From Pseudoroseicyclus tamaricis (GTDB lineage Bacteria; Pseudomonadota; Alphaproteobacteria; Rhodobacterales; Rhodobacteraceae), in contig NZ_JAAFYS010000001.1 of assembly GCF_012070395.1 (NCBI RefSeq), positions 784,001-848,000 of the forward strand: DNA of 64,000 nt, written 5' to 3'. Positions within the stretch are counted from its first letter, which is position 1, and each line of letters starts with the position of its first letter. Both the position numbers and the translations under genes were made by a program. The notes below the pieces were generated by a model. The model made no database searches, had not been told where the DNA came from, and worked only from the letters and a program-made list of their open reading frames with translations. Of the stretch, positions 16,901 to 24,189 are shown one piece after another.

Positions 16901-17921
16901 GCGCGGCGGCTTCGCGCCCGTCGGCACCAGCCATGCGTGGAGCTGGCAGCAGGGGCCGATGGCGCAATGGCTGCCGGGGGACAGGGGCCTCGTCTGGAAC
17001 GACCGCGCCAGCGTCGGCGCAGAGGGGGGCGATGCTTTCGTCGCCCGGCTCTACGACACGGCAACGGGGGAGACGTGCACGCTGCCGAGGCCGGTCTACT
17101 GCCTCGCGGCCGGCGGGCAGGTGGGCCTGTCGCTCAATATGGCCCGGCTCGACAAGGTGCGCCCCGGCTACGGCTATCCCGGCGGCGCGGGCACCGGGCT
17201 GGACGAGGGCGCGCCGGAGGGCGACGGCATCTGGGCCGTCAGCCTCGTCAATCCCGACGCGCCGCCCCGCCTCCTCCTGCCGCTGTCGCGCGCGGTGCAG
17301 GTTCTGGCCGCCTGGCTGCCGGAGGCGGAGCGGGAGGAGCACCTCTCCGGCGCGCTCGTCCACTGGTTCAACCACGCCAAGGTCTCTCCCGACGGCAGGC
17401 GCTTCACGGCGAAGCTGCGCTGGCGCGCCGCCGATCTGAAGAGCCGCTGGACCGGGCTGATGGGGGTGAGCATCACCTGCGGCATGGATGGCGAGGACAT
17501 GGCCATCCTCGCCCGCGGCACCAGCCACGTCATGTGGGACGGGCCGGACAGGCTCTACTTCTGGCACCAGGCGGAGAAGAGGTTCGTCACCATGACCGAT
17601 GCTGTGCCTGAGGGCACGAACGGCGCCGTGCCGCACCCCGATCTCATCACCGCCAACGTCCACTTCCGCCATATTCCGGATGCGCCGATGTTTGCTGTCT
17701 ACGACACCCCCTACGAGCCGGAGATCGACGTGATGTGGCTGGACCGCCAGACGGGCGAGGCCGAGCGGCTGGCCCGCTTCCATAACCACCAGCCCCCGCA
17801 CGGCCCCTACCGCTGCGACCTGCACCCCGTCCCCTCCCGCGACGGGCGGCGGATCATCGTCACCTCGCTGCAGGATGGCGGCCGACAGATCTATGTGCTG
17901 GAGCGGGAGGCGAGCGCGTGA
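13905..17921 (+). CDS. giant multi-domain glycosyltransferase with C-terminal beta-propeller-like region
   Basis: A 1338-residue protein. I place the start at the GTG at 13905, nine bases after GGAG. Region 1 (about 13-300) is a glycosyltransferase-like domain opening 'RIRLVSCVGVGLDLAFLPHF' with the acidic motif 'IVNSDVDEHYSFPA' near residue 108. Region 2 (about 305-600) is a second GT-A-like fold with 'TLCLDADVLLRPGALAELL' near 380. Region 3 (about 611-930) repeats region 1: 'RLISCIGVDG', 'HFLKHYLRLGI', 'DDWIVNADADEFHAYPAP', 'WHFKWTAGLAEGL'. Region 4 (about 940-1338) resembles a TolB/WD-type propeller ('HAKVSPDGRRFTAK', 'VPSRDGRRIIVTSLQDG'). No signal peptide or membrane segment is seen. It overlaps the next glycosyltransferase gene by four bases. 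The acceptor is unknown; surface glycan or glycoprotein synthesis is inferred. Confidence 0.8.
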   Translation: MHDLPQPGGAAAPRIRLVSCVGVGLDLAFLPHFLRHYAGLGIEPAHMHFILNAGEEEGAALERAEAMLAEFGAAPPRLWRGTYSSEAMWAERRALQREVAAPEEWIVNSDVDEHYSFPAPLPEIVEHCRQVGATCVQGLQIDRFAADGTLAPVADAPALAEQFPSEGEASFHIFGGGKHQGISGTTKIMLHRADVFPRRGGHNPEGLTKDSRGAASADGPRFLAGRPLHTFREIADPAFRFAFPFQSAHYKWTAARLPSIERRLSAAEVSPAGREFGGKVQDYMAQNGRIRLDDVALRAPGDRPEPNWRGAMAALRHGMSDVFVVIRAAGERTEDLCRELVRAELPDAQIALIREVPFAAAVRRAFELGVAAGRDWTLCLDADVLLRPGALAELLAAARAQPENTFGVCGRVADPLLGQWRVAGQHLYRTKWLGKALEEVRFDPEQRRPESHVKRQMKGRGHDWADVDVAMGLHDAEQSFADIFRKVVVHTRKHDRFMGYARRYWERLGGGDADLRVALWALEAPERIADVRPPQGEGARNVQIDRRHFPERIDAFLGEVGLQEKPPLVADAFGPEEISRRLEAFAEAPEWLEDREQIEADHAREVTRRAQRPRLISCIGVDGPGDGDLPLLPHFLKHYLRLGISRGRIHLILNAASADSPNLARAREIVGRFGTAPPEVWVGPYTSGDMWDRRRALQQKVAGPDDWIVNADADEFHAYPAPLDEVTEVCAELGVRCVQGPFVDRIASDGRLAPVEEGRPLFAQFPLAADVGGAIGKRPGAEDATGTVKLMLHRGDVVPGLGGHSVQNVRPAALVYNLPLQQFPRIKAPEWRFRLPFLVWHFKWTAGLAEGLEARRSTAGASAAGSSYGGRILDYLHETGGRIVPEHVRLAPEGIGEAHEGWRDEVTALAEAGARLRPVRTRAVRQRKAAEATAASLAPGWRVRQLTFGSAGGAFHAHSYYDIPVLSDDASRVAAYRMGIEGRWMTPRDAVEIGIVDVERGGFAPVGTSHAWSWQQGPMAQWLPGDRGLVWNDRASVGAEGGDAFVARLYDTATGETCTLPRPVYCLAAGGQVGLSLNMARLDKVRPGYGYPGGAGTGLDEGAPEGDGIWAVSLVNPDAPPRLLLPLSRAVQVLAAWLPEAEREEHLSGALVHWFNHAKVSPDGRRFTAKLRWRAADLKSRWTGLMGVSITCGMDGEDMAILARGTSHVMWDGPDRLYFWHQAEKRFVTMTDAVPEGTNGAVPHPDLITANVHFRHIPDAPMFAVYDTPYEPEIDVMWLDRQTGEAERLARFHNHQPPHGPYRCDLHPVPSRDGRRIIVTSLQDGGRQIYVLEREASA

Positions 17922-20155
17922 GCCGCCCGCGCCTCATCCTGACGATCCTCGTGCGAGACGAGGCCGACATCATCGCGCAGAACGTCGCCTGGCACCTCTC
18001 GCAGGGCGTCGACCACGTGATCGTCACCGACAACGGCTCGAGTGACGGCACCTCCGATGCACTGCGCCCCTTCCTGCAGGGCGGCGCACTGACGCTCCTC
18101 CACGAGCCGTCCGATGCCTACCTGCAGGACGCCTGGACGACCCGGATGGCCCTTATGGCACGGGACGAGCTCGGCGCCGACTGGATCATCTGCAGCGATG
18201 CCGACGAGTTCTGGCGCGCGCCTTCGGGGAATCTTAAGGACGCCCTGCCGGAGGGCGAGGACGCCCCGGCCATGCTCACCTGCCACCGCCACAACATGAT
18301 CTGCCCGCGCGACGCGCTGGAGACGGGGCCATGGGCGGACCGGCTGGTCTACCGGGCGGTGGACCCGCCGGCGATGGTCGCCCCGCCGCAGACGATGGAA
18401 GAACTGCACGCGATCCGCTTCGAGCACCCCTACTTCCAGTACCGCCTGCCGCCGAAGATGCTGTTCCGCGCCCGGGGCCTGACATCCATCGCCCGCGGCG
18501 CGCATGGCGGGGGCTATGCCGGCGAGGCGACGAAGGCGGACAGCGCGGTGGAGATCCTCCACTATCCCATCCGCTCGCGGCGCGCCTTCGAAGCCTCCGT
18601 CCGCCAGATCGGCGGGGCGATGCGGCGCAACGCGGGTACGGCGCTGCAGACCTCGTGGAAGTACCGCCGCTGGCTGGCGATGACGGAGGCCTCCGGCAGC
18701 ATCTGGCCCGCCTTCGCCGAGGCGCTGCCAGACCGCCAGCGCCTCGCCCGCGACGTGGAGGCCGGGCGGCTGGTGCGCGACCTGTCGATGAGCGAGGCGC
18801 TGGCGCAGCTCGACGTGCCGGCCCCGATGGTGGAGGGCGAAGCGCCTGCGGTGCCGGCGCAGCGGGTGGAGCCGGGCCACATGGGCTCGCTCCTCCTCGT
18901 CACCGGCCCCGACGCAGGGGTGGATGCGGCGCTCGCCGAGCTGCTCATTGCCCGGGGCGCGACGCCGCCCCTCGCCCCGCCGCGCCGGCTGAAGAGCCTG
19001 GGCGAGGCGATCCTCGTCGAGATGGGGCGAGGGGGGCGCGATCTGCGCGCGGCCCCGAAGGGCTGGTTCGACCGGCCCATCGCCCGGCAATACCAGCAGA
19101 CGCTCTTCGAGGCGCTGGTCGAGAGCTTCGCCGACCTCAACGACGCCGTCGTCCACGGTCCCGAGCTCGCCGCGCTCCTGCCCCTCTGGGAGGGCATTGC
19201 CCGCGACTGGCAGCTGGGCCTGCGCACCGTGCTCGCCATCGGCAACCCCTCGCAGGAGGTCCGCGCCTGGCACAGGGCGACCGGCCTCCCCCTGCCCATC
19301 GGCGCGCTGATCTGGGCGCGCCGCGCGCTGGACGCCGAGCGCCACAGCCGCGGCCTGCCGCGGGTGATCGTTCTGCACGATGACCTCTTGGGCGACTGGC
19401 GTGCCTGCGCCGGTGCGCTCGAGGGGCAGCTCGGCCTGACGGCCCCCGCGCCTCACCGGGCCCCGGATGACCAGATCGAGGCCCTGATCTCCCGCCTGAA
19501 GGCGCCAAGCGCCGCCACGGTCAACGACGCGCTCGCCGATCCAGCGCTGCCCGATTTCGTCAAGGAGGTCTTCGAGACCCTCCGCGCCCTCGCGGCCTCT
19601 CCTGAGACCGACCATTCCACCACCCTCGACCGCCTCGGCGCCACGCTGGATCAGGCCTGCGCCCTCCTCGGCCCCGCGCTGGCCTCTTCCGGAGAGGTAG
19701 AGGCCGAGCCCGCATTGCAGGGCCAGCCCGACGCCACGGAGACGAGCCAAGCGCTGGAGGCCAGCCAGACGCAGAATGCCCGCCTGACCCTCCTCCTGCG
19801 CTGCCGTGCCCGGCTCGTCGCCCCCTCGCGCCCCGGTCTCCGGCAGCGCGCCCGCGACCGGCTCTCCGGCAGCGACGCCGACGTGCGCGCGGTCCGCGAG
19901 GCGCCCGAGTTCGACGCGGAGTGGTATCGCAGCACCTATCCCGATGTCTCGGCGCACGGCATCGACCCGGCCCAGCACTTCCTGCGCTTCGGCGCGCGCG
20001 AGGGCCGCAACCCCGGCCCGGGCTTCGATACGCTGCGCTATTACGAGGCCAATCCGGATGTGCTGGAGTGCGGCGCGCTCGCCTTCCTCCACTACATTCG
20101 CCACGGGCGGGAGGAAGGCCGCGCGATCTTTCCGGCGGAGCCTCTGCCGGTGTAG
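17918..20155 (+). CDS. glycosyltransferase family 2-like / sulfotransferase-like / YPDV-repeat fusion protein
   Basis: A 745-residue protein starting at a GTG that overlaps the preceding stop (GTGA). Residues 1-290 form a glycosyltransferase of the Glyco_tranf_2_4 type: 'LILTILVRDEADIIAQNVAWH', 'HVIVTDNGSSDGTSD' and the metal/sugar motif 'WIICSDADEFWRA'. Residues about 320-550 look like a divergent P-loop sulfotransferase-like module ('GSLLLVTGPDAGVDAALAELL', 'LPRVIVLHDDLLGDW'). The tail from about 657 has two repeats of the type 'EFDAEWYRSTYPDVSAHGIDP..HFLRFGAREGRNPG', seen in many alphaproteobacterial polysaccharide enzymes. With the upstream giant protein and downstream epimerase it forms a small surface-glycan island. 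Confidence 0.82.
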   Translation: MSRPRLILTILVRDEADIIAQNVAWHLSQGVDHVIVTDNGSSDGTSDALRPFLQGGALTLLHEPSDAYLQDAWTTRMALMARDELGADWIICSDADEFWRAPSGNLKDALPEGEDAPAMLTCHRHNMICPRDALETGPWADRLVYRAVDPPAMVAPPQTMEELHAIRFEHPYFQYRLPPKMLFRARGLTSIARGAHGGGYAGEATKADSAVEILHYPIRSRRAFEASVRQIGGAMRRNAGTALQTSWKYRRWLAMTEASGSIWPAFAEALPDRQRLARDVEAGRLVRDLSMSEALAQLDVPAPMVEGEAPAVPAQRVEPGHMGSLLLVTGPDAGVDAALAELLIARGATPPLAPPRRLKSLGEAILVEMGRGGRDLRAAPKGWFDRPIARQYQQTLFEALVESFADLNDAVVHGPELAALLPLWEGIARDWQLGLRTVLAIGNPSQEVRAWHRATGLPLPIGALIWARRALDAERHSRGLPRVIVLHDDLLGDWRACAGALEGQLGLTAPAPHRAPDDQIEALISRLKAPSAATVNDALADPALPDFVKEVFETLRALAASPETDHSTTLDRLGATLDQACALLGPALASSGEVEAEPALQGQPDATETSQALEASQTQNARLTLLLRCRARLVAPSRPGLRQRARDRLSGSDADVRAVREAPEFDAEWYRSTYPDVSAHGIDPAQHFLRFGAREGRNPGPGFDTLRYYEANPDVLECGALAFLHYIRHGREEGRAIFPAEPLPV

Positions 20156-20180
20156 CAATAGCGCCCTCGACGCCCCCCGC

Positions 20181-21188
20181 TCAGCGAGGGACGTCGTAAT
20201 ACTCGCAATACCAGTCGACGAAGGCGGCCACGCCAGCCGCCACGCCCGTCTTCGGCGAATAGCCCGTCAGGCTGTTCAGCAGCCGCGCATCGGCCCATGT
20301 CGCCGGGACATCTCCGGGCTGCAGCGGCATAAGGTTTCGCTTCGCTTCGCGCCCGGTGGCCGCCTCGATTGTCTGGATGAAGTCATCCAGCCGAATTGAC
20401 GTCGAATTGCCGATATTCACCACCCGCCATGGCGCGACCGGCGAGAGGCTGTCGCCCTCGAACTCCTCGCCAATTCGAGGGGGTGCGTCCATCAGCAGGC
20501 GAATGCCTTCGACGAGATCGTCGATATAAGTAAAGTCACGTCGCATGTCCCCGAAATTGTAGACGTCGATCGGCCGCCCCTCGAGGATCGCTTTCGTGAA
20601 GCGGAACAGGGCCATATCGGGCCGGCCCCAGGGGCCGTAGACGGTGAAGAAGCGGAAGATGGTCGTCGGCAGATTGTGCAGATGCGCGTAGGAATGCGAC
20701 ATCGCCTCGGTCGACTTCTTCGTCGCCGCGTAAAAGGACATCTGGTGATCGGACGCCTTCGTCTCCGCATGCGGCATGCCGGTATTGGGCCCGAAGACGG
20801 ACGAGGTCGACGCCAGCAGCATGTGCTTCGGCGGATGGGCGCGGGCGGCTTCCAGAAGCTCGAATGTGCCGATGACGTTGGTTTCCAGATAGGACCGGGG
20901 GTCTTCGATGGAATGGCGCACGCCCGCCTGCGCGGCGAGGTGGAAGACGACATCGGGCGCCACCTCCTCGAATAGATCCCGCAGCAGCCCCGGATCTTCA
21001 ATTCGGCCATTCACCACCCGGAAGCCGCCCCGCTCCAGCAGCATCTCCTGCCGGCGCCGTTTCAGGCTGACGTCGTAATAATCCGACAGGGAGTCGACAC
21101 CGACCACCTCGAATCCATCGGCCAGGAGCCGCTTGCAGAGGTGATAGCCGATAAAGCCGGAGGAGCCGGTGACGAGAATGGTAGAGAT
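20181..21188 (-). CDS. NAD-dependent epimerase, UDP-glucuronate 4-epimerase-like, with apparent ATC start codon
   Basis: An extended short-chain dehydrogenase of about 335 residues. Homology clearly begins upstream of any ordinary start: the frame reads STILVTGSSGFIGYHLCKRL, containing the NAD-binding GxxGxxG. The codon before it, at 21186-21188, is ATC, seven bases after AGGAAG. The first in-frame GTG (21107) would delete the whole NAD motif. Further landmarks are 'FHLAAQAGVRHSIEDP', 'LLASTSSVFGPN' (catalytic Ser), 'SFYAATKKSTEAM' (Tyr-x-x-x-Lys) and 'RDFTYIDDLVEG'. The family interconverts UDP-glucuronate and UDP-galacturonate for capsule or O-antigen. It is convergent with the glycosyltransferases. 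The gene is either silenced, uses a rare start, or has a sequence error. Confidence 0.85.
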   Translation of the reverse strand: MSTILVTGSSGFIGYHLCKRLLADGFEVVGVDSLSDYYDVSLKRRRQEMLLERGGFRVVNGRIEDPGLLRDLFEEVAPDVVFHLAAQAGVRHSIEDPRSYLETNVIGTFELLEAARAHPPKHMLLASTSSVFGPNTGMPHAETKASDHQMSFYAATKKSTEAMSHSYAHLHNLPTTIFRFFTVYGPWGRPDMALFRFTKAILEGRPIDVYNFGDMRRDFTYIDDLVEGIRLLMDAPPRIGEEFEGDSLSPVAPWRVVNIGNSTSIRLDDFIQTIEAATGREAKRNLMPLQPGDVPATWADARLLNSLTGYSPKTGVAAGVAAFVDWYCEYYDVPR

Positions 21189-21440
21189 GGTCGTGCTTCC
21201 TGAAGAGGGCCGTACGTCTGGCTCAGTGTCATTTGTCCCGGGCGGCGCGGCACCGTTTTTGCTCCGGTGGCTACAGGTAGTCTACCTTTCCCCCGCGACA
21301 CCATGAATTGCGCGGCTCCGGGCCTTTCCGCTGAGTGGCAAGGTGAAGGGGCGCGGTCAATCGCGGGCCCGGCCGCGATCGAGCGGTCGCCGGCGGGCGG
21401 GGGCAAGTTCTGGATGTGGGCGAACGCCGCCCGGCCGACC

Positions 21441-22193
21441 CTAGCGCCCCTGCGCCCGGTTCCCGGTCACGGCGCTGGAAATGCGCTCCCAGCCCAGCGT
21501 GATGACGGAGCGCATGGCCTCGCGGGCAGCCTCCTCGTCTCGGGCGGCGATGGCATCGACAATCCGCTCGTGGCGGGCGGCGATGTCGGCGCGGCGGCGG
21601 TTGTTGGCGGCCGGGGAGGAGAGGCGGAGGGCGGAAAGGAGCGCCGCCTCGATCAAGGCGCCGACGGAGTGGAAGAAGGCGTTGCCCGTCGCCTCCAGCA
21701 CCGTGCGGTGGAAGTTGAGATCGGCGAGGGCGAAGGCCATCTCGTCCTCCGCCTCCGCCATCCGGGAGACCTGCGCGCGCATGCCGGCGATCCGCTCCGG
21801 CTCTGCGCGGGTGGCGGCGAGGCCGGCGGCGAAGGGCTCGAAGGACAGGCGCATCTCGGAGAGCTGCTGGAAGAAGGCGTCGTTGCCCTCGACCGAGAGA
21901 TGCCAGCGCAGCACCTCGGCGTCGAACATGTTCCAGTGCTGCGCGGGGCGGACGGTGGTGCCCACCCGGGCGCGTGCCTCGATCATGCCCTTGGCGGCCA
22001 GCGTCTTCATCGCCTCGCGCAGCACGGTGCGCGAGACGCCGAAGCGATCCATCAGCTCTTCGTCGCGTGGCAAGTGGGCGCCTTCGGCATAGCTGCCGTC
22101 GACGATCTCGCTCCCCAGCGCTTCGACCACCTGGCCATGGCTGCCGCGCACGACGGGGGAGAGCAGTTGGTGGGGGCGCGAGGCCCGTGTCAT
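21441..22193 (-). CDS. GntR family transcriptional regulator (FadR-type, FCD domain)
   Basis: A 250-residue regulator starting at the ATG at 22193, which overlaps the stop of the yjfF-like permease gene (ATGA). The N-terminal winged helix reads 'VVEALGSEIVDGSYAEGAHLP', 'LMDRFGVSRTVLREAMKTLAAKGM'. The FCD domain follows, with ligand-site patterns 'SEMRLSFEPFAAGLAA', 'ADLNFHRTVLEATGNAFF' and 'ARHERIVDAIAARD'. As the last gene of the YtfQRT-YjfF type operon it is likely the local sugar-responsive repressor for that operon and the divergent arabinose-type enzyme operon. The inducer is unknown. Confidence 0.9.
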   Translation of the reverse strand: MTRASRPHQLLSPVVRGSHGQVVEALGSEIVDGSYAEGAHLPRDEELMDRFGVSRTVLREAMKTLAAKGMIEARARVGTTVRPAQHWNMFDAEVLRWHLSVEGNDAFFQQLSEMRLSFEPFAAGLAATRAEPERIAGMRAQVSRMAEAEDEMAFALADLNFHRTVLEATGNAFFHSVGALIEAALLSALRLSSPAANNRRRADIAARHERIVDAIAARDEEAAREAMRSVITLGWERISSAVTGNRAQGR

Positions 22194-23167
22194 GTCTGCG
22201 CTGTCCCCGCGAATTGCTGCCGCCCGAGCGCGAGCAGCCCTTTCTGGAGCAGGATGAACATCAATAGCAAGGCGCCAATGGCAATCTTCGTCCACCAGGA
22301 GGAGAGGGAGCCGTCGAAGACGATGTAGGTCTGGATCAGACCCATCGTCAGCACGCCGATCAGCGTGCCGACCACCCAGCCCGAGCCGCCCGTGAGCAGC
22401 GTGCCGCCGATGACGACGGCGGCGATGGCGTTCAGCTCCACCCCCACGGTGGCCAGCGGGTAGCCCGAGGCGGTGTAGATGGAGAAGACGATGCCGGCGA
22501 GGCCCGCCATGAAGCCGGAGAAGGCGTAGATCAGCACCGTGGTGCGCCCCACCGCCACGCCCATCAGCCGCGCCGTGTGCGCGCCGCCGCCGAGGGCGAA
22601 GACGGAGGTGCCGAAGCGGGTGCGGTGGGCGAGGATCATGCCGACGACGACGGAGAGCAGCATGACGATGCCGAGCAGCGTCAGCCGCCCCTTGCCGGGC
22701 ATCAGCCAGTAGAGCCGGCGGAGCGTGTCGTAGAACTCGTGGTCGATCGGCACGCTGTCGATCGTCAGCATGTAGGCGGCGCCGCGGGCGAGGAACATGC
22801 CGGCCAGCGTCACGATGAAGGGCGGCATGCCGAGCCCGTGGATCAGCCCGCCCATCGCCGCGCCGAAGAGCGTCGTCACGGCGAGGAGGAGGGGGAAGAC
22901 CACCAGCGGATGCAGGCTGGTGTCGCGCAGCACGACGGAGATGAAGACGCCGGAGAAGGCGATGACGGAGCCGACAGAGAGGTCGATGCCGCCGGAGATG
23001 ATGACCACCGTCATGCCGACGGCGACGATGCCGAGGTAGGCGTTGTCCGTCAGCAGGTTGCCGATGACGCGGGTGGAGAGCATCGCCGGGAACTGGATCC
23101 AGCAGATCAGGTAGGCGACGAGGAAGATCGCGATGGTGGCATAGAGCGGCAGGGCGCGCGTGTTCAT
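22190..23167 (-). CDS. yjfF: galactofuranose/arabinose-type ABC transporter permease YjfF
   Basis: A 325-residue inner-membrane permease. The similarity to E. coli YjfF, as I recall that sequence, runs end to end: 'STRVIGNLLTDNAYLGIVAVG', 'VIISGGIDLSVGSVIAFSG', 'GMPPFIVTLAGMFLARG', 'MILAHRTRFGTSVFALGG' and 'GLIQTYIVFDGSLSSWWTKI'. In E. coli YtfQ-YtfR-YtfT-YjfF imports furanose forms of galactose and arabinose. YjfF pairs with YtfT as the heterodimeric channel. Its start overlaps the ytfT stop by four bases, and its stop overlaps the GntR start. Confidence 0.92.
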   Translation of the reverse strand: MNTRALPLYATIAIFLVAYLICWIQFPAMLSTRVIGNLLTDNAYLGIVAVGMTVVIISGGIDLSVGSVIAFSGVFISVVLRDTSLHPLVVFPLLLAVTTLFGAAMGGLIHGLGMPPFIVTLAGMFLARGAAYMLTIDSVPIDHEFYDTLRRLYWLMPGKGRLTLLGIVMLLSVVVGMILAHRTRFGTSVFALGGGAHTARLMGVAVGRTTVLIYAFSGFMAGLAGIVFSIYTASGYPLATVGVELNAIAAVVIGGTLLTGGSGWVVGTLIGVLTMGLIQTYIVFDGSLSSWWTKIAIGALLLMFILLQKGLLALGRQQFAGTAQT

Positions 23168-24189
23168 TCCCGGGCCTCCGTGGCCGAGCCGGCCGGGGCC
23201 GGCTCCTTGCGCCGCCGCGAGAGGGCGGCGGAGATCCGGGGCGACAGGCGCGGCGATTGCAGCACGAGGATGATGACCACCAGCCCGGCCTTGATGACGA
23301 GGTTGTATTCCGACGGGAAGCCCGCCAGCAGGATGCCGGTGTCGATGGCCTGGATGATCATGGCGCCGATCAGCGAGGCGATGATCGAGAAGCGCCCGCC
23401 GAGGAGCGAGGTGCCGCCAATGACCACCGCGAGGATCGCGTCGAGCTCCAGCCATAGGCCGGCGTTGTTGGCGTCCGCCCCGCGGATGTCGGCGGTGGCG
23501 ACGATGCCCGCGACGGCGGCGCAGATGCCCGAGGCCATGTAGACGAAGACCAGCAGCACCGTGGCGTTGACGCCCGAGAGGGCGCTGGCGCGCCTGTTGA
23601 TGCCGACGCTCTCGATCAGCAGGCCGAGCGCGGTGCGCCGGACCAGCAGCGTGAAGAGGATACCGACGGCGAGCCACAGGATCACCGGCGTCGGCACGCC
23701 GAAGATGGTGCCTGAGCCGAAGAAGGCGAAGCCGTCATGGCTGAAGGTGAGGATGCGCCCCTCGGTGATCATCTGGGCGATGCCGCGCCCGGCGACCATG
23801 AGGATCAGGGTCGCCACGATGGGCTGGATGCCAACCAGCGCCACCAGCACACCGTTCCACAGCCCGCAGGCGAGGCCGGCGGCCAGCGCGATGAGCAGCG
23901 CCGCGACGAGCGGGTAATCGTTGCTGATCGCCCAGGCCCCGGCCGCGCCGCAGATGGCCATGACGGCCCCGACGGAGAGGTCGATGCCGCCCGTGGCGAT
24001 GACCAGCGTCATGCCGACAGCGAGGAGGGCGACGGGGGCGCCGCGCTTGAGCACGTCGATGGCGCTGCCGACGAGGCGGCCGTCCACCATCTCCACCGAC
24101 AGGAAGCTGGGGAAGAAGGCGGTGATCAGCGCCACCACGGCCAGCAGCGTCAGAAGCTGCGGCAGGATACGGCGGATCCCGGCGCTCAT
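23164..24189 (-). CDS. ytfT: galactofuranose/arabinose-type ABC transporter permease YtfT
   Basis: A 341-residue CUT2 permease with about ten hydrophobic segments: 'LLTLLAVVALITAFFPSFLSV', 'LLAVGMTLVIATGGIDLSVGAV', 'GIQPIVATLILMVAGRGIAQM' and 'LDAILAVVIGGTSLLGGRFSI'. It occupies the YtfT position between the ATPase and YjfF genes and overlaps both by four bases. The C-terminal tail is basic and Ala/Pro-rich and lies in the cytoplasm. Transport of a furanose sugar is inferred from the whole set rather than from this protein alone. Confidence 0.92.
   Translation of the reverse strand: MSAGIRRILPQLLTLLAVVALITAFFPSFLSVEMVDGRLVGSAIDVLKRGAPVALLAVGMTLVIATGGIDLSVGAVMAICGAAGAWAISNDYPLVAALLIALAAGLACGLWNGVLVALVGIQPIVATLILMVAGRGIAQMITEGRILTFSHDGFAFFGSGTIFGVPTPVILWLAVGILFTLLVRRTALGLLIESVGINRRASALSGVNATVLLVFVYMASGICAAVAGIVATADIRGADANNAGLWLELDAILAVVIGGTSLLGGRFSIIASLIGAMIIQAIDTGILLAGFPSEYNLVIKAGLVVIILVLQSPRLSPRISAALSRRRKEPAPAGSATEARE

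Noticed and set aside
13686-17825. A 1379-codon antisense frame opposite the giant glycosyltransferase gene
   Set aside because: Its composition is Arg/Gly/His/Ala-rich low-complexity and mirrors the codon bias of the real plus-strand gene; no motif is recognisable.
20181-21107. Starting the epimerase at the GTG at 21107
   Set aside because: This would remove the first 27 residues, which hold the NAD-binding GxxGxxG; sequence similarity clearly extends to 21188.
1803-21188. Calling the 1.8-21 kb stretch a genomic island from an integrative element
   Set aside because: Pseudogenes and glycan genes hint at flux, but no integrase, transposase, tRNA or attachment-site repeat was found at either side.
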